From: Pseudomonas sp. HOU2
GTDB lineage: Bacteria; Pseudomonadota; Gammaproteobacteria; Pseudomonadales; Pseudomonadaceae
DNA length: 64,000 nucleotides
Assembly (NCBI RefSeq): GCF_040729435.1
Contig: NZ_CP160398.1
Location: forward strand, 5,983,545-6,047,544
Direction: 5' to 3'
Numbering within the stretch: position 1 is the first letter of the stretch; the number at the start of each line of letters is the position of its first letter. The position numbers and the translations under genes were made by a program. Under the pieces are notes generated by a model. That model was not told the DNA's origin. It searched no databases and saw only the letters and a list, made by a program, of their open reading frames with translations. Shown here one piece after another: positions 21,239-30,300 of this stretch.

Positions 21239-23521
21239 ATGTCGTACCGCGTCATCAGCATTTTCTTGCTGTTCTTAAGCTGGGGCGCCGTTGCGCAAGA
21301 GCCTGCGATCTCTTATACCCGAGATATTCAGCCGATCTTCACCGAGAAATGCGTGGCCTGCCATGCCTGCTACGACTCTGCCTGCCAGCTCAATCTGGGC
21401 AGCGGCGAAGGCGCAGGGCGGGGCGCGAGCAAGATGCCGGTCTACGATGGTGAGCGCACGCAAGCGGCGCCGACCACGCGGCTGTTCTACGACGCCTTCG
21501 GCAAACGCGCCTGGCAGCAGAAAGGCTTTTATTCGGTACTCGATGCCCAAGGCAGCCAGGCCGCGTTGATGGCGCGGATGCTGGAATTGGGGCACAAAAC
21601 CCCGCTGACCCCGAATGCCAAGCTGCCGGAAGACATCGTCCTCGGCCTGCAACGGGAAAACATGTGCGCGATGCCCGCCGAGTTTGACGGCTACGCCGGC
21701 GCCCACCCGAAAGAAGGCATGCCGCTGGCGGTGACTGGCCTCACCGATCAGCAATACCAGACCCTGCAACGCTGGCTGGCGTCCGGTGCGCCAATCGACG
21801 AGCAAGGCCTGGCGCCGAGCGCAAAAGAAGCGCTGCAAATCGTCCAGTGGGAAAATCTGCTCAACACTCCGGGGGCGCGGCAGAGTCTGGTCGGGCGCTG
21901 GTTGTTCGAGCACTGGTTCCTGGCGCATATCTACTTCAAGGACGGCGAGCCGGGCCACTACTTCCAATGGGTGCGTTCACGCACGCCGACCGGCCAGCCG
22001 ATCGACCTGATCGCCACCCGTCGCCCGAATGACGACCCGGGCACCCAGGTTTACTACCGCTTGTGGCCGGTGCAAGGGGTGATCGTGCACAAGACCCACA
22101 TCACCTATCCGCTGAGCGCGGCGAAGATGGCGCGGGTAAAAAGTCTGTTCTACAGCGGCAACTGGCAGGTCAATGCGTTGCCGGGTTACGGCCCGCAGAG
22201 CCGGGCCAACCCATTCGCCACCTTCGAGGCGATCCCGGCGCAGGCGCGTTATCAGTTCATGCTCGATAACGCCGAATACTTCGTGCGCACCTTCATTCGC
22301 GGGCCGGTGTGCCGTGGGCAGATTGCGACGGACGTGATTCGCGACAACTTCTGGGCGCTGTTCCAGGCCCCGGAACATGACCTGTACATCACCGACCCGA
22401 ACTATCGCGGCCAGGCCACGCCGTTGCTGGCGATGCCGGGGCAGAACGATGACGTCGGCAGTGTCCTGAGCCTGTGGCACAACTACCGCAACAAGCGCAA
22501 TGAATACGAGGCCCTGCGCCGCGACAGCTACGCCGACCAGCCGCCGCCGAGCTGGTCGACCCTGTGGGCCGGCAACGACAACGCGCTGCTGAGCATTTTC
22601 CGCCACTTCGACAGTGCGTCGGTGACCAAAGGCCTGATTGGCGAAGTGCCACAGACCATGTGGCTGTTCGACTATCCGCTGCTGGAGCGCACCTATTATC
22701 AGTTGGCAGTCAACTTCGATGTGTTCGGCAACGTCTCCCATCAGGCGCAGACCCGCCTGTATTTCGACCTGATCCGCAACGGCGCCGAGCAGAATTTCCT
22801 GCGTTTGATGCCAGCCGATTCCCGCGAGGACTACCTGGACGATTGGTATCAGAGCAGCGGCCAGTTCAAGATGTGGCTCGACTACGAAGCCATCGACGAC
22901 GACAAGCCGACCGCGCTGAAACTCGATGAGAAAGACCCGAAATACGACTTCGCCATGCAGTTGCTGGCGCGTTACGGCGACCTCAATGCGCGGCCCGACC
23001 CGATCAATCGTTGTGACGGCGCCTACTGCTCGCGGCCGAATATCGACCCGGCGCTGCAGAACGCCGAGCAGGCACTCAGTCGCCTGACGTCACGCCCGGC
23101 GGCCGGTCTGAAGGTTATCGATCAACTGCCGGAAGCGACCATGCTGCGCATCGAAACCCGCAGCGGCAAACGCGAGGTTTACAGCCTGCTGCGTAACCGC
23201 GCACACAGCAACGTGGCGTTCCTGCTGGGCGAATCGCTGCGCTACCAGCCGGGGCTGGACACCTTGACCATCTATCCGGGCGTACTCAGCAGCTATCCGA
23301 ACTTCATGTTCAACATTCCGGCCGAGCAAGTGCCGGAGTTTGTCGATGCCATGGAAAACGCCAAGGATGCCAACCGTTTCGAGAAAATCGTCGAACGTTG
23401 GGGGATCCGTCGCAGTCATCCGCAATTCTGGTTCTATTTCCACGACCTGAGCCAATACCTCCATGAAACCGATCCGGTGGAAGAGGGCGTGCTGGACATG
23501 AACCGCTACGAGAATCTTTGA
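21239..23521 (+). CDS. cti: Periplasmic fatty acid cis/trans isomerase
   Basis: Converts cis-unsaturated membrane lipid acyl chains to trans, a solvent and heat stress response typical of Pseudomonas. 760 aa. A signal peptide (MSYRVISIFLLFLSWGAVAQ) precedes a cytochrome-c type heme site CVACH at residues 38-42, followed by ACYDSACQLNLG, all hallmarks of Cti. The rest is the long Cti domain (for example FIRGPVCRGQIATDVIRDNFW in part, and SYPNFMFNIPAEQVPEFV). The ATG at 21239 has AAGGG just upstream. It is divergent from metH and ends before a family A repeat. Confidence 0.95.
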   Translation: MSYRVISIFLLFLSWGAVAQEPAISYTRDIQPIFTEKCVACHACYDSACQLNLGSGEGAGRGASKMPVYDGERTQAAPTTRLFYDAFGKRAWQQKGFYSVLDAQGSQAALMARMLELGHKTPLTPNAKLPEDIVLGLQRENMCAMPAEFDGYAGAHPKEGMPLAVTGLTDQQYQTLQRWLASGAPIDEQGLAPSAKEALQIVQWENLLNTPGARQSLVGRWLFEHWFLAHIYFKDGEPGHYFQWVRSRTPTGQPIDLIATRRPNDDPGTQVYYRLWPVQGVIVHKTHITYPLSAAKMARVKSLFYSGNWQVNALPGYGPQSRANPFATFEAIPAQARYQFMLDNAEYFVRTFIRGPVCRGQIATDVIRDNFWALFQAPEHDLYITDPNYRGQATPLLAMPGQNDDVGSVLSLWHNYRNKRNEYEALRRDSYADQPPPSWSTLWAGNDNALLSIFRHFDSASVTKGLIGEVPQTMWLFDYPLLERTYYQLAVNFDVFGNVSHQAQTRLYFDLIRNGAEQNFLRLMPADSREDYLDDWYQSSGQFKMWLDYEAIDDDKPTALKLDEKDPKYDFAMQLLARYGDLNARPDPINRCDGAYCSRPNIDPALQNAEQALSRLTSRPAAGLKVIDQLPEATMLRIETRSGKREVYSLLRNRAHSNVAFLLGESLRYQPGLDTLTIYPGVLSSYPNFMFNIPAEQVPEFVDAMENAKDANRFEKIVERWGIRRSHPQFWFYFHDLSQYLHETDPVEEGVLDMNRYENL

Positions 23522-23570
23522 TCGTTGAGATCGACCTGCTGTCCCAATTCCAAGCAACACCGCAAAAACC

Positions 23571-23661
23571 CTGTAGGAGCTGTCGAGTGCAACGAGGCTG
23601 CGATCTTTTGATTCTTTAACAACAAAGATCAAAAGATCGCAGCGTGCCGCAGCTCCTACAG
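23571..23661. repeat. REP-type palindrome, family A
   Basis: Inverted repeat CTGTAGGAGCTGTCGAG...CTCCTACAG with inner arms GCTGCGATCTTTTGA / TCAAAAGATCGCAGC; closely similar to 3639-3720. Confidence 0.82.
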
Positions 23662-23703
23662 GGGGGGCGGTGGGGATTCAGGAATCGTGGGCGGGAGCCG
23701 ATC

Positions 23704-24717
23704 ATGTTGATTTCAGTGCAGGCCCTGCGGGCGCTTGCCGCGTGGACGGTGGTCTGCCACCACTTCATGCAGATTTTTTTCGACTTCAAGGCGAGCGGCC
23801 CGGTCGGGCAGTTCTTCATCGACAAAGGCGCAGTCGGCGTCGATGTCTTTTTCGTCATCAGCGGTCTGGTGATTTTCCTGTCTACCGAAAGCAAGTCGTT
23901 GCCTCCGGCGCGATTTCTGCTGTTTCGGCTGTTTCGCATCGTGCCGGCGTACTGGCTGTACACGCTGTTGATGGCGTTGCTGGTGGTGTTCGCCCGGCCG
24001 ATGTTGCCGGATCAGACCGTGGATTGGGCGCATTTCCTCGCGTCGCTGTTATTCATTCCTGCGCAAAACCCCGGCGGCTACGGGATTTATCCGACGCTGA
24101 ATGTCGGCTGGACGCTCAACTACGAAATGCTCTTTTATGTGTTGTTTGCCTGTGCGCTGGTGTTTCGCTGGCAGGTGCGCTTGCTGGTGGTTGGCGCGTT
24201 GCTGTTTTCGGTGTGTCAGGCGTTCGGCTGGCTCAACGAGTTTTACCGTTCGGACATCGTCTACGAATTTTTGCTGGGGATCGGCATTGGCGTGCTCTAT
24301 CGCCGGGGCTGGATCGGTGCGGGTCTGTGGCTGCCACTGTTGGCGATGGGCGTCGCGTTGTTGGCGATCTATCACTTGGCGCCGGCGCCAAGGCTGTTGA
24401 ACTGGGGCGTGCCGAGTGCGGTGCTGGTGATGGCCTGCATATCACTTGAGCGCTACGTCGAGCGTAATCGGCTGATGAAGTTGCTCGGTGATTGTTCTTA
24501 TTCGGTGTATCTGATGCACGTGCTGGTGCTGTCTGCCGGTGGTTTTATTGCCCGGCGCTATGGAATCAATCCGTATCTGATGTTCGCTATTTGTGCCTTG
24601 GCTATCGCAGTGGGTTCGTGGCTGAGCTACGAATGGGTGGAAAAACGCAGCTATCAGTGGCTTAAAACGCGGATCGACGGCGAATCGGCTCGCGAGCCTG
24701 TCAAGAATCTTTCCTGA
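23704..24717 (+). CDS. Membrane acyltransferase family 3 protein
   Basis: A 337-aa integral membrane O-acyltransferase (OafA/NodX type) with about ten helices. The family motifs are RALAAWTVVCHHF near residue 8-20 (catalytic-type histidine pair HH), GAVGVDVFFVISGLVIF, the R-x-x-R-I-x-P motif in FRLFRIVPAYW and NVGWTLNYEMLFY. The C-terminal YSVYLMHVLVL is also typical. The start ATG 23704 (MLISVQALRA) fits; the open frame further upstream runs into the repeat. The acceptor is probably a surface polysaccharide, lipid or periplasmic glycan, but no partner gene is adjacent. Confidence 0.9.
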   Translation: MLISVQALRALAAWTVVCHHFMQIFFDFKASGPVGQFFIDKGAVGVDVFFVISGLVIFLSTESKSLPPARFLLFRLFRIVPAYWLYTLLMALLVVFARPMLPDQTVDWAHFLASLLFIPAQNPGGYGIYPTLNVGWTLNYEMLFYVLFACALVFRWQVRLLVVGALLFSVCQAFGWLNEFYRSDIVYEFLLGIGIGVLYRRGWIGAGLWLPLLAMGVALLAIYHLAPAPRLLNWGVPSAVLVMACISLERYVERNRLMKLLGDCSYSVYLMHVLVLSAGGFIARRYGINPYLMFAICALAIAVGSWLSYEWVEKRSYQWLKTRIDGESAREPVKNLS

Positions 24718-24729
24718 CAAAAATACTAG

Positions 24730-25371
<642 letters not shown>

Positions 25372-25404
25372 GTAAGGTGTTCACTGCGGGCCTGAAAAAC
25401 GGCG

Positions 25405-25537
25405 CTGTGGCGAGGGAGCTTGCTCCCGCTTGACTGCAAAGCAGTCACAAACCTGACAATGCATTTACCCGTGATGAGTGGATTGTCTGGTTTTGGGATC
25501 GCTCCGCGATCCGGCGGGAGCAAGCTCCCTCGCCACA
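25405..25537. repeat. REPIN, family B (TGTGGCGAGGGAGCTTGCTCCC)
   Basis: Two inverted REP units, TGTGGCGAGGGAGCTTGCTC and its complement, about 85 bases apart. The same unit recurs at 56581-56676 and 62933-63026. Each single arm is itself a short palindrome (GGGAGCTTGCTCCC). Confidence 0.85.
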
Positions 25538-25544
25538 ATTGCTT

Positions 25545-26291
25545 TCAGGGTCTGTAAAGGTGCGCATGCCCCGCGCGATACAGCGACGACTCGCTGAACA
25601 CCTCACTGCTCAACACCCGCCCGACCAGAATCAGCGCCGTACGCCGAAATCCTTTGGCTGCGACCTTCGCGGCAATATCTTCCAGCGTCCCCACCACCCA
25701 AGCCTGATCCGGCCACGTCGCCCGGTGTATCACCGCAATCGGGCAATCCGCGCCGTAATGCGGCAGCAGTTCGGCGATGATCTTCTGCAGATGATTGACC
25801 CCCAGGTGAATCGCCATGGTCGCGCCATGCTGCGCCAGACTGCTCAACTCCTCACCCGCCGGCATGGCAGTTTTATCGGCGTAGCGGGTCAGAATCACGC
25901 TCTGCGAAACGTCCGGCAGTGTCAGCTCGGCGCCGAGCAACGCCGCACACGCTGCGGTCGCGGTGACGCCGGGGATGATTTCGAACGGAATGTTCAGCTC
26001 ACGCAGATAACGAATCTGCTCACCAATCGCGCCATACAGACTCGGATCGCCGGAATGCACCCGCGCCACATCCTGGCCGTTGGCATGCGCGGTTTTGATC
26101 AGTTCGATGATCTGTTCGAGATGCAATTCGGCGCTGTTGACCACGGTGTCGGCCTGATGCCCCTCCAGCACCGCAGCCGGTACCAGCGAGCCTGCGTAGA
26201 TGATCACCGGGCAGCTGCGGATCAGCCGCTGGCCTTTGACGGTGATCAATTCCGGGTCGCCGGGGCCGGCGCCGATGAAGTAGACAGTCAT
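25545..26291 (-). CDS. cobM: Precorrin-4 C11-methyltransferase
   Basis: AdoMet-dependent methylase of the aerobic cobalamin pathway, methylating C-11 of precorrin-4. 248 aa. The tetrapyrrole methylase signatures are present: VYFIGAGPGDPELITVKG at the start, VHSGDPSLYGAIGEQ, and EIIPGVTATAACAALLG. It is the last gene of the riboswitch-led unit cbtB-cbtA-cobE-cobM, with an 81-base gap after cobE. The start ATG at 26291 is immediately before the conserved first strand. The stop lies next to a family B REPIN. Confidence 0.96.
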   Translation of the reverse strand: MTVYFIGAGPGDPELITVKGQRLIRSCPVIIYAGSLVPAAVLEGHQADTVVNSAELHLEQIIELIKTAHANGQDVARVHSGDPSLYGAIGEQIRYLRELNIPFEIIPGVTATAACAALLGAELTLPDVSQSVILTRYADKTAMPAGEELSSLAQHGATMAIHLGVNHLQKIIAELLPHYGADCPIAVIHRATWPDQAWVVGTLEDIAAKVAAKGFRRTALILVGRVLSSEVFSESSLYRAGHAHLYRP

Positions 26292-26372
26292 GCAGAAATC
26301 CTGTGAAAAACGGGGCAGGGCAACGCTTCAGATGAAGATTGCTCATGATCAAACAGGGGGATTATCGGGATT

Positions 26373-26786
26373 TTACGCAGCGCCGGCCAATGCCAGGGTT
26401 GCCTGAGCGTATTTTTGCCGGGAAATCAGCAGTTTTGCCGGTGCCTGAATCAACTGCTCGGCAAGGGCCAGGGCGGCACTTTCCGCCACGCCGTAGCAGC
26501 CGGTGCGCTCATAGGCGATCTGCGAATGGTGGCTGAGTCGCTGCTGGTAACTGGCCAGTTCGTCGCTGCTGAAATACAACAGTGGTAACGCAAGTTGTGC
26601 GGCCAGTTCCTGCAAGCCCGGCTCATCGCGCTTCAAGTCGATGCTCGCCAGGGCCTTGACCGCTTCCAGCTCGATGCGATGCGCCTGCAATGCCTGATCG
26701 AGTAACGCGCGCAGCGTGCTGGCCGGGCAGCCGCGCTGGCAGCCCAGGCCAACCACGAAGGTCGGCGCTGCGCGGTCATCGGTCAT
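26373..26786 (-). CDS. cobE: Cobalamin biosynthesis protein CobE (CbiG C-terminal type)
   Basis: A 137-aa single-domain protein equivalent to the C-terminal domain of CbiG. Motifs: FVVGLGCQRGCPASTLRALL near the N-terminus, AVKALASIDLKRDEPGL, LLYFSSDEL and CYGVAESAALALA. In the aerobic pathway its exact role is unsettled; it may help ring opening or intermediate handling. The ATG at 26786 overlaps the cbtA stop in an ATGA junction, which settles the start against a longer upstream frame. Followed by cobM. Confidence 0.92.
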   Translation of the reverse strand: MTDDRAAPTFVVGLGCQRGCPASTLRALLDQALQAHRIELEAVKALASIDLKRDEPGLQELAAQLALPLLYFSSDELASYQQRLSHHSQIAYERTGCYGVAESAALALAEQLIQAPAKLLISRQKYAQATLALAGAA

Positions 26787-27484
26787 GCGTGGTATTGACC
26801 ATCGCTTTTGCGGCGGAACAACCAGGCGCTGATCAGGCCCAGGGCCAGCCAGAACGCCACGTTGGTCAACTGCGAAGCGATTTTGAACTGGGCTTCCAGC
26901 GCTTCCGGAGCGAGCATCGAATGCACTTCCGGTTGTGGTGCGCCGATCACGTGCGGCATAGCCAGAATCGCCACGCCCAGCAGCTTCATCAACCAATGAC
27001 GGCTGAACACGATCAGGGCCAGACCAACAGCGGTGGATGCGGCGGTGCCGATCCACCACATCTGCCGCGACGCCAGATCGGCTGCGGCTGTGCCCGGCAG
27101 TTCAGGCGGCAGGCCCAAGGTCGGCGCGAGCACGAAAGTTGCGTAACCGGCCAGACCCCAGAGCAGACCTTGTGAGGTTTTGGTCGGTGCCCGCAGGGTG
27201 TACAGGCCGGCGAGCATCAGGGCGAAACCGACCGCCACCACCAGATTGCCACCGGTGGTCGAGACCACGCGTTGCCAGCCGTCTTCCGGTTCCCAGGCTT
27301 CGGCGTCGTGAGTGTGCCCGGCCATGGCGCCGTCGGCATGTTGGTGAACGGCCACCGGTTCGGATTTCTCGAAGGTTTCGGCCTGCAGAATCAGTGGCGA
27401 GACCCAGAAACTTTGCAGCAAGGTCAGCAACAGGGCGGCCAGCAGCCCGGTGAAACCTGCGGTTTGCGCAATACGCTTGATCAT
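26783..27484 (-). CDS. cbtA: Cobalt transporter subunit CbtA
   Basis: A 233-aa membrane protein with about five helices, proposed to import cobalt together with CbtB. It has a histidine-rich loop (VHQHADGAMAGHTHDAEAWEP, residues about 46-65, shown in part) that likely binds metal, typical of CbtA, and the family motif GLWGLAGYATFVLAPTLGLPPELPG in part. The ATG at 27484 lies 11 bases after the cbtB stop; a GTG 21 bases upstream is inside cbtB and less likely. The gene is preceded by cbtB and an upstream cobalamin riboswitch, so expression should fall when B12 is plentiful. Confidence 0.92.
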   Translation of the reverse strand: MIKRIAQTAGFTGLLAALLLTLLQSFWVSPLILQAETFEKSEPVAVHQHADGAMAGHTHDAEAWEPEDGWQRVVSTTGGNLVVAVGFALMLAGLYTLRAPTKTSQGLLWGLAGYATFVLAPTLGLPPELPGTAAADLASRQMWWIGTAASTAVGLALIVFSRHWLMKLLGVAILAMPHVIGAPQPEVHSMLAPEALEAQFKIASQLTNVAFWLALGLISAWLFRRKSDGQYHA

Positions 27485-27495
27485 GGCGGCAGGTC

Positions 27496-27693
27496 TCAGT
27501 GGCACGGGAACGCGGCGCTGTGGCGGGTATCGTGGGCGGCGTTGTGCACCGCTTCGATGTGCGAGAAACCGGCGAAGTAAACCAGGCTGGCGCCGAGGAT
27601 CGACGCGACAATCGCGGCGGTCAGGCGTTGGCTCAAGGTGGCGGTGCTGGAGATTTTGTCGGTGTTGCTGCCGGTGCTGCTGATGATCGACAT
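27496..27693 (-). CDS. cbtB: Cobalt transporter subunit CbtB
   Basis: A 65-aa single-helix protein. After a Ser/Thr-rich N-terminus, a membrane segment (about residues 29-47, AAIVASILGASLVYFAGF) leads into the histidine-rich C-terminus SHIEAVHNAAHDTRHSAAFPCH in part, the CbtB hallmark (H-x-x-x-x-H and terminal CH). The start ATG 27693 has GAGGGAAG 6 bases before it; longer frames upstream run into the riboswitch. First gene of the unit. Confidence 0.93.
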   Translation of the reverse strand: MSIISSTGSNTDKISSTATLSQRLTAAIVASILGASLVYFAGFSHIEAVHNAAHDTRHSAAFPCH

Positions 27694-27829
27694 GGCGCTT
27701 CCCTCTGGAGTGTCAGCGGGTGAATAGAGCGCATGAAAACCCCTGCGGGTCAGGCACGCAGAGGTTCGAACAGCGCCCGCCCACCGCGGGTTTGTTATGT
27801 TCAGCGACGCAGCATGCGTGCTGTGTGTT

Positions 27830-28035
27830 GCGGGCCGGTCTCCGGGCTCACGAGGGGTTGGCGTCTGGCCGACCTGCAAGCATCACCTTCCCATGCCGCA
27901 TTGGCACAGTGGATCTGACGCTTCGCTCGCTTACCGTTGCGGGGGCAGCACCGGACTGACATGGCTTTGAGTAAAGCACATGATTCACCGGTTTCCCGTT
28001 TCACCCTGTGAAGGGCACCCGTAACAAGTTGTGTA
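27830..28035 (-). promoter_or_regulatory. Cobalamin riboswitch controlling cbtB-cbtA-cobE-cobM
   Basis: Read on the minus strand, it shows the conserved pieces in order: the first-stem region with ACGGGTGCCC, GGGAAACCGGTGAA, then TGCTGCCCCCGCAACGGTAAGC, GGGAAGGTGATGC, and the B12 box AGCCCGGAGACCGGCC at 27833-27848. It ends about 140 bases before cbtB. Adenosylcobalamin binding is expected to switch off the unit. Confidence 0.9.
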
Positions 28036-28075
28036 GGAGAGCATGGGTTGGGGAATGTAGTCAATTTTGTGGGGG

Positions 28076-28880
28076 GATCCGTTGCTGCGGGTGTTGCTGA
28101 TTACGGTTCCGCCCTTACGGCGGGTCACTTTTGGCAAACGCCCCAAAAGTAACCAAAAGGTCTATGCCCTGACGTTCGGCCCTCGCCTAGGCTCGGGTTC
28201 CTTCGCTCCGGGATTCATCCGGGGGCAGCGCCTACGGTTTGCTTCGCTGCACCTCCTCTCGCTGTGTTTGGCTGCGCCAAACGGTCGCTGCGCTCCCACC
28301 CCCGGATAAATCCCTCCACTCAGCCTGCCGACGGGCCTTCAGATCAAAAGCTTTACTCGAGCTAACGCTCATCGTGTTGAGTGGTGAAAAGCGGGTGCGA
28401 TCTGCTGTTGATTTTTGTGGGAGCTGGCTTGCCAGCGATGGCGGCCTGACAGCCGACCAATTTCCAACCGAATACACCCAATCCCCTGTAGGAACTGCCG
28501 AAGGCTGTGATCTTTTGATCTGCTTTGGCCTTGGCCTTGGCCTTGGCCTTGGCTTTGGCTTTGGCTTTGGCTTTGGCATTGGCTCTGGCTCTTGATGTGG
28601 CTTTTGATCTTCAGCCCCTTCGGCAGGCCGAGCGTAGGTGTCCATCAGGGGGTAGGCGCGCAGCGCCATGCGGCGAAGCCGCATACATCGAGAGGAGGTG
28701 CAGCGAAGCAAACCATAGGCGATGCCCCCGGATGGACACCGTAGCGAGGGAACACTGAGCCTCAGCGAAGTGCCGTACGCCGGGGCAAAGCCTTTTGGGT
28801 TACCTTTTCGGCGTTTGGAAAAGGTGACTCGCTGTAAGAGCGAAACCGCCAGCGGCAGCACCCGAAGCAACGGATATGCC
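28076..28880. repeat. Large inverted-repeat, non-coding mosaic element
   Basis: Two arms of about 275 bases (28076-28350 and 28601-28880) are inverted copies with clear but imperfect match. Shared blocks include CCAAAAGTAACCAAAAGG versus its counterpart, TTTGCTTCGCTGCACCTCCT, and the inner ends AGATCAAAAG / CTTTTGATCT. The 250-base spacer carries a single REP of the GTGGGAGCTGGCTTGCCAGC type (near 28419), half of a family A repeat (near 28487) and a hexamer tandem array. Open frames here have repetitive products and no gene character. It fills the gap between two divergent cobalamin riboswitches. Similar sequence is known as a dispersed intergenic repeat in pseudomonads, from memory. Confidence 0.75.
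28525..28590. repeat. Hexanucleotide tandem array, 11 copies
   Basis: Four TTGGCC, four TTGGCT, then TTGGCA, TTGGCT and CTGGCT in direct series, inside the spacer of the inverted-repeat element. Copy number is likely to vary between strains. Confidence 0.9.
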
Positions 28881-28916
28881 CCCAATCCAACCATTGACCG
28901 GTCACCACCCGATGCG

Positions 28917-29113
28917 TAGCCTTGCACCTTCGAGGTTCTTCGGCCCACGCCGAAGCTAAGAAGGGAACGCGGTCAAAGCCGCGGCTGCCCCCGCAACTGT
29001 GAACGGTGAAGTTCGTTGCCACGCCACTGCCAGCTCAATCCACAGAGCCCGCGGGAAGGCGCAACGAACGCCAGGCTCAAAACCTGAACACCGTCAGCCA
29101 GGAGACCTGCCTC
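28917..29113 (+). promoter_or_regulatory. Cobalamin riboswitch controlling cobW-cobN-chlI
   Basis: Plus-strand elements in order: CGAGGTTCTTCGG, AAGGGAACGCGGT, GGCTGCCCCCGCAACTGTGA, GCCACTG, CGGGAAGGCG and the B12 box AGCCAGGAGACCTGCC at 29096-29111. cobW starts 114 bases further on. Divergent from the riboswitch at 27830-28035. Confidence 0.92.
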
Positions 29114-29226
29114 GTCACAGATTTCTCACTACAACCGGGCGGGGTGATCCGGTGGCGAATTCTTCCGCGCGCACGCTCGCAGCGGATCTCGTCCCGTATG
29201 CCCGCCACCTTGCCAAAGGGCATCCG

Positions 29227-30297
29227 ATGAAAACACTGGCCAAACTCCCCGTCACCATCGTCACCGGTTTTCTCGGCTCGGGCAAAACCACCTTGCTGCG
29301 TCATATGCTCGACAACGCTCAGGGCCGCCGCATCGCGGTGATCGTCAACGAATTCGGCGAGCTGGGTATCGACGGTGAAATCCTCAAGCAATGCACCATC
29401 GGTTGCACCGAAGAAGAAGCCACCGGTCGCGTCTACGAACTGGCCAACGGCTGCCTGTGCTGCACGGTTCAGGAAGAGTTCTTCCCGGTGATGCGCGAAC
29501 TGGTCGCCCGTCGCGGTGACCTCGATCACATACTGATCGAGACGTCCGGTCTGGCCCTGCCAAAACCGCTGGTACAAGCCTTCCAGTGGCCGGAAATCCG
29601 CAGCGCCTGCACGGTTGACGCGGTGATCACCGTGGTCGACAGCCCGGCCGTGGCCGCCGGCACCTTCGCCGCGTTCCCGGATCAGGTCGACGCCCAGCGC
29701 AAACTTGACCCGAACCTGGATCACGAATCGCCGCTGCACGAACTGTTCGCCGACCAACTGGCCAGCGCCGATCTGGTGATCCTCAACAAGGCCGACCAGA
29801 CCAGCCCTGAAGACCTCGCTCGCGTACGTCTGGAAGTCGCTGAAGAACTGCCGCCCGCTGTAAAAATCATCGAAGCCAGCAACGGTCGCCTGCCACTGGA
29901 CGTGCTGATCGGTCTCGGTGCCGGTTCCGAAGAACACATCGACAGCCGCCACAGTCATCACGATCACCACCACGACGGTGATGACGATCACGATGACCAT
30001 GATCACGACGCCTTTGATTCGATCTCCATCGAACTGCCGCAAGCCGACGAAAGCCTGCTGCTCGATGCACTGACGCAACTGGTGGTCCAGCACGGCATTC
30101 TGCGCGTGAAGGGCTTCGCGGCGATTCCGAACAAGCCGATGCGCCTGTTGATTCAGGGTGTGGGCACGCGTTTCGACAAGCACTTCGACCGCCAGTGGGG
30201 CGCTGACGAAGCGCGCGTCACACGTTTGGTGCTGATCGGTCAGGAACTCGACGCCGCGCACCTCGAAGCGCAACTGCGCGCCGCGCTCAGCGTTTAA
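29227..30297 (+). CDS. cobW: Metal chaperone GTPase CobW
   Basis: A 356-aa G3E GTPase of the COG0523 group, thought to deliver Co2+ to the cobaltochelatase. Walker A GFLGSGKTT is near residues 13-21, followed by the metal-binding CxCC motif in NGCLCCTVQEEF and NKAD for guanine recognition. A His/Asp-rich stretch near residues 240-260 (HSHHDHHHDGDDDHDDHDHD) can bind metal. The C-terminal CobW_C domain follows (ILRVKGFAAI). The ATG at 29227 (AAAGGGC upstream) was chosen over an open frame running back through the riboswitch. cobN follows after 3 bases. Confidence 0.95.
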   Translation: MKTLAKLPVTIVTGFLGSGKTTLLRHMLDNAQGRRIAVIVNEFGELGIDGEILKQCTIGCTEEEATGRVYELANGCLCCTVQEEFFPVMRELVARRGDLDHILIETSGLALPKPLVQAFQWPEIRSACTVDAVITVVDSPAVAAGTFAAFPDQVDAQRKLDPNLDHESPLHELFADQLASADLVILNKADQTSPEDLARVRLEVAEELPPAVKIIEASNGRLPLDVLIGLGAGSEEHIDSRHSHHDHHHDGDDDHDDHDHDAFDSISIELPQADESLLLDALTQLVVQHGILRVKGFAAIPNKPMRLLIQGVGTRFDKHFDRQWGADEARVTRLVLIGQELDAAHLEAQLRAALSV

Positions 30298-30300
30298 GCC

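Noticed and set aside
28232..28948. 238-codon minus-strand frame with a PKPKPKPRPRPRP stretch
   Set aside because: It is the translation of the inverted-repeat element and hexamer array; no homologous fold and no ribosome site.
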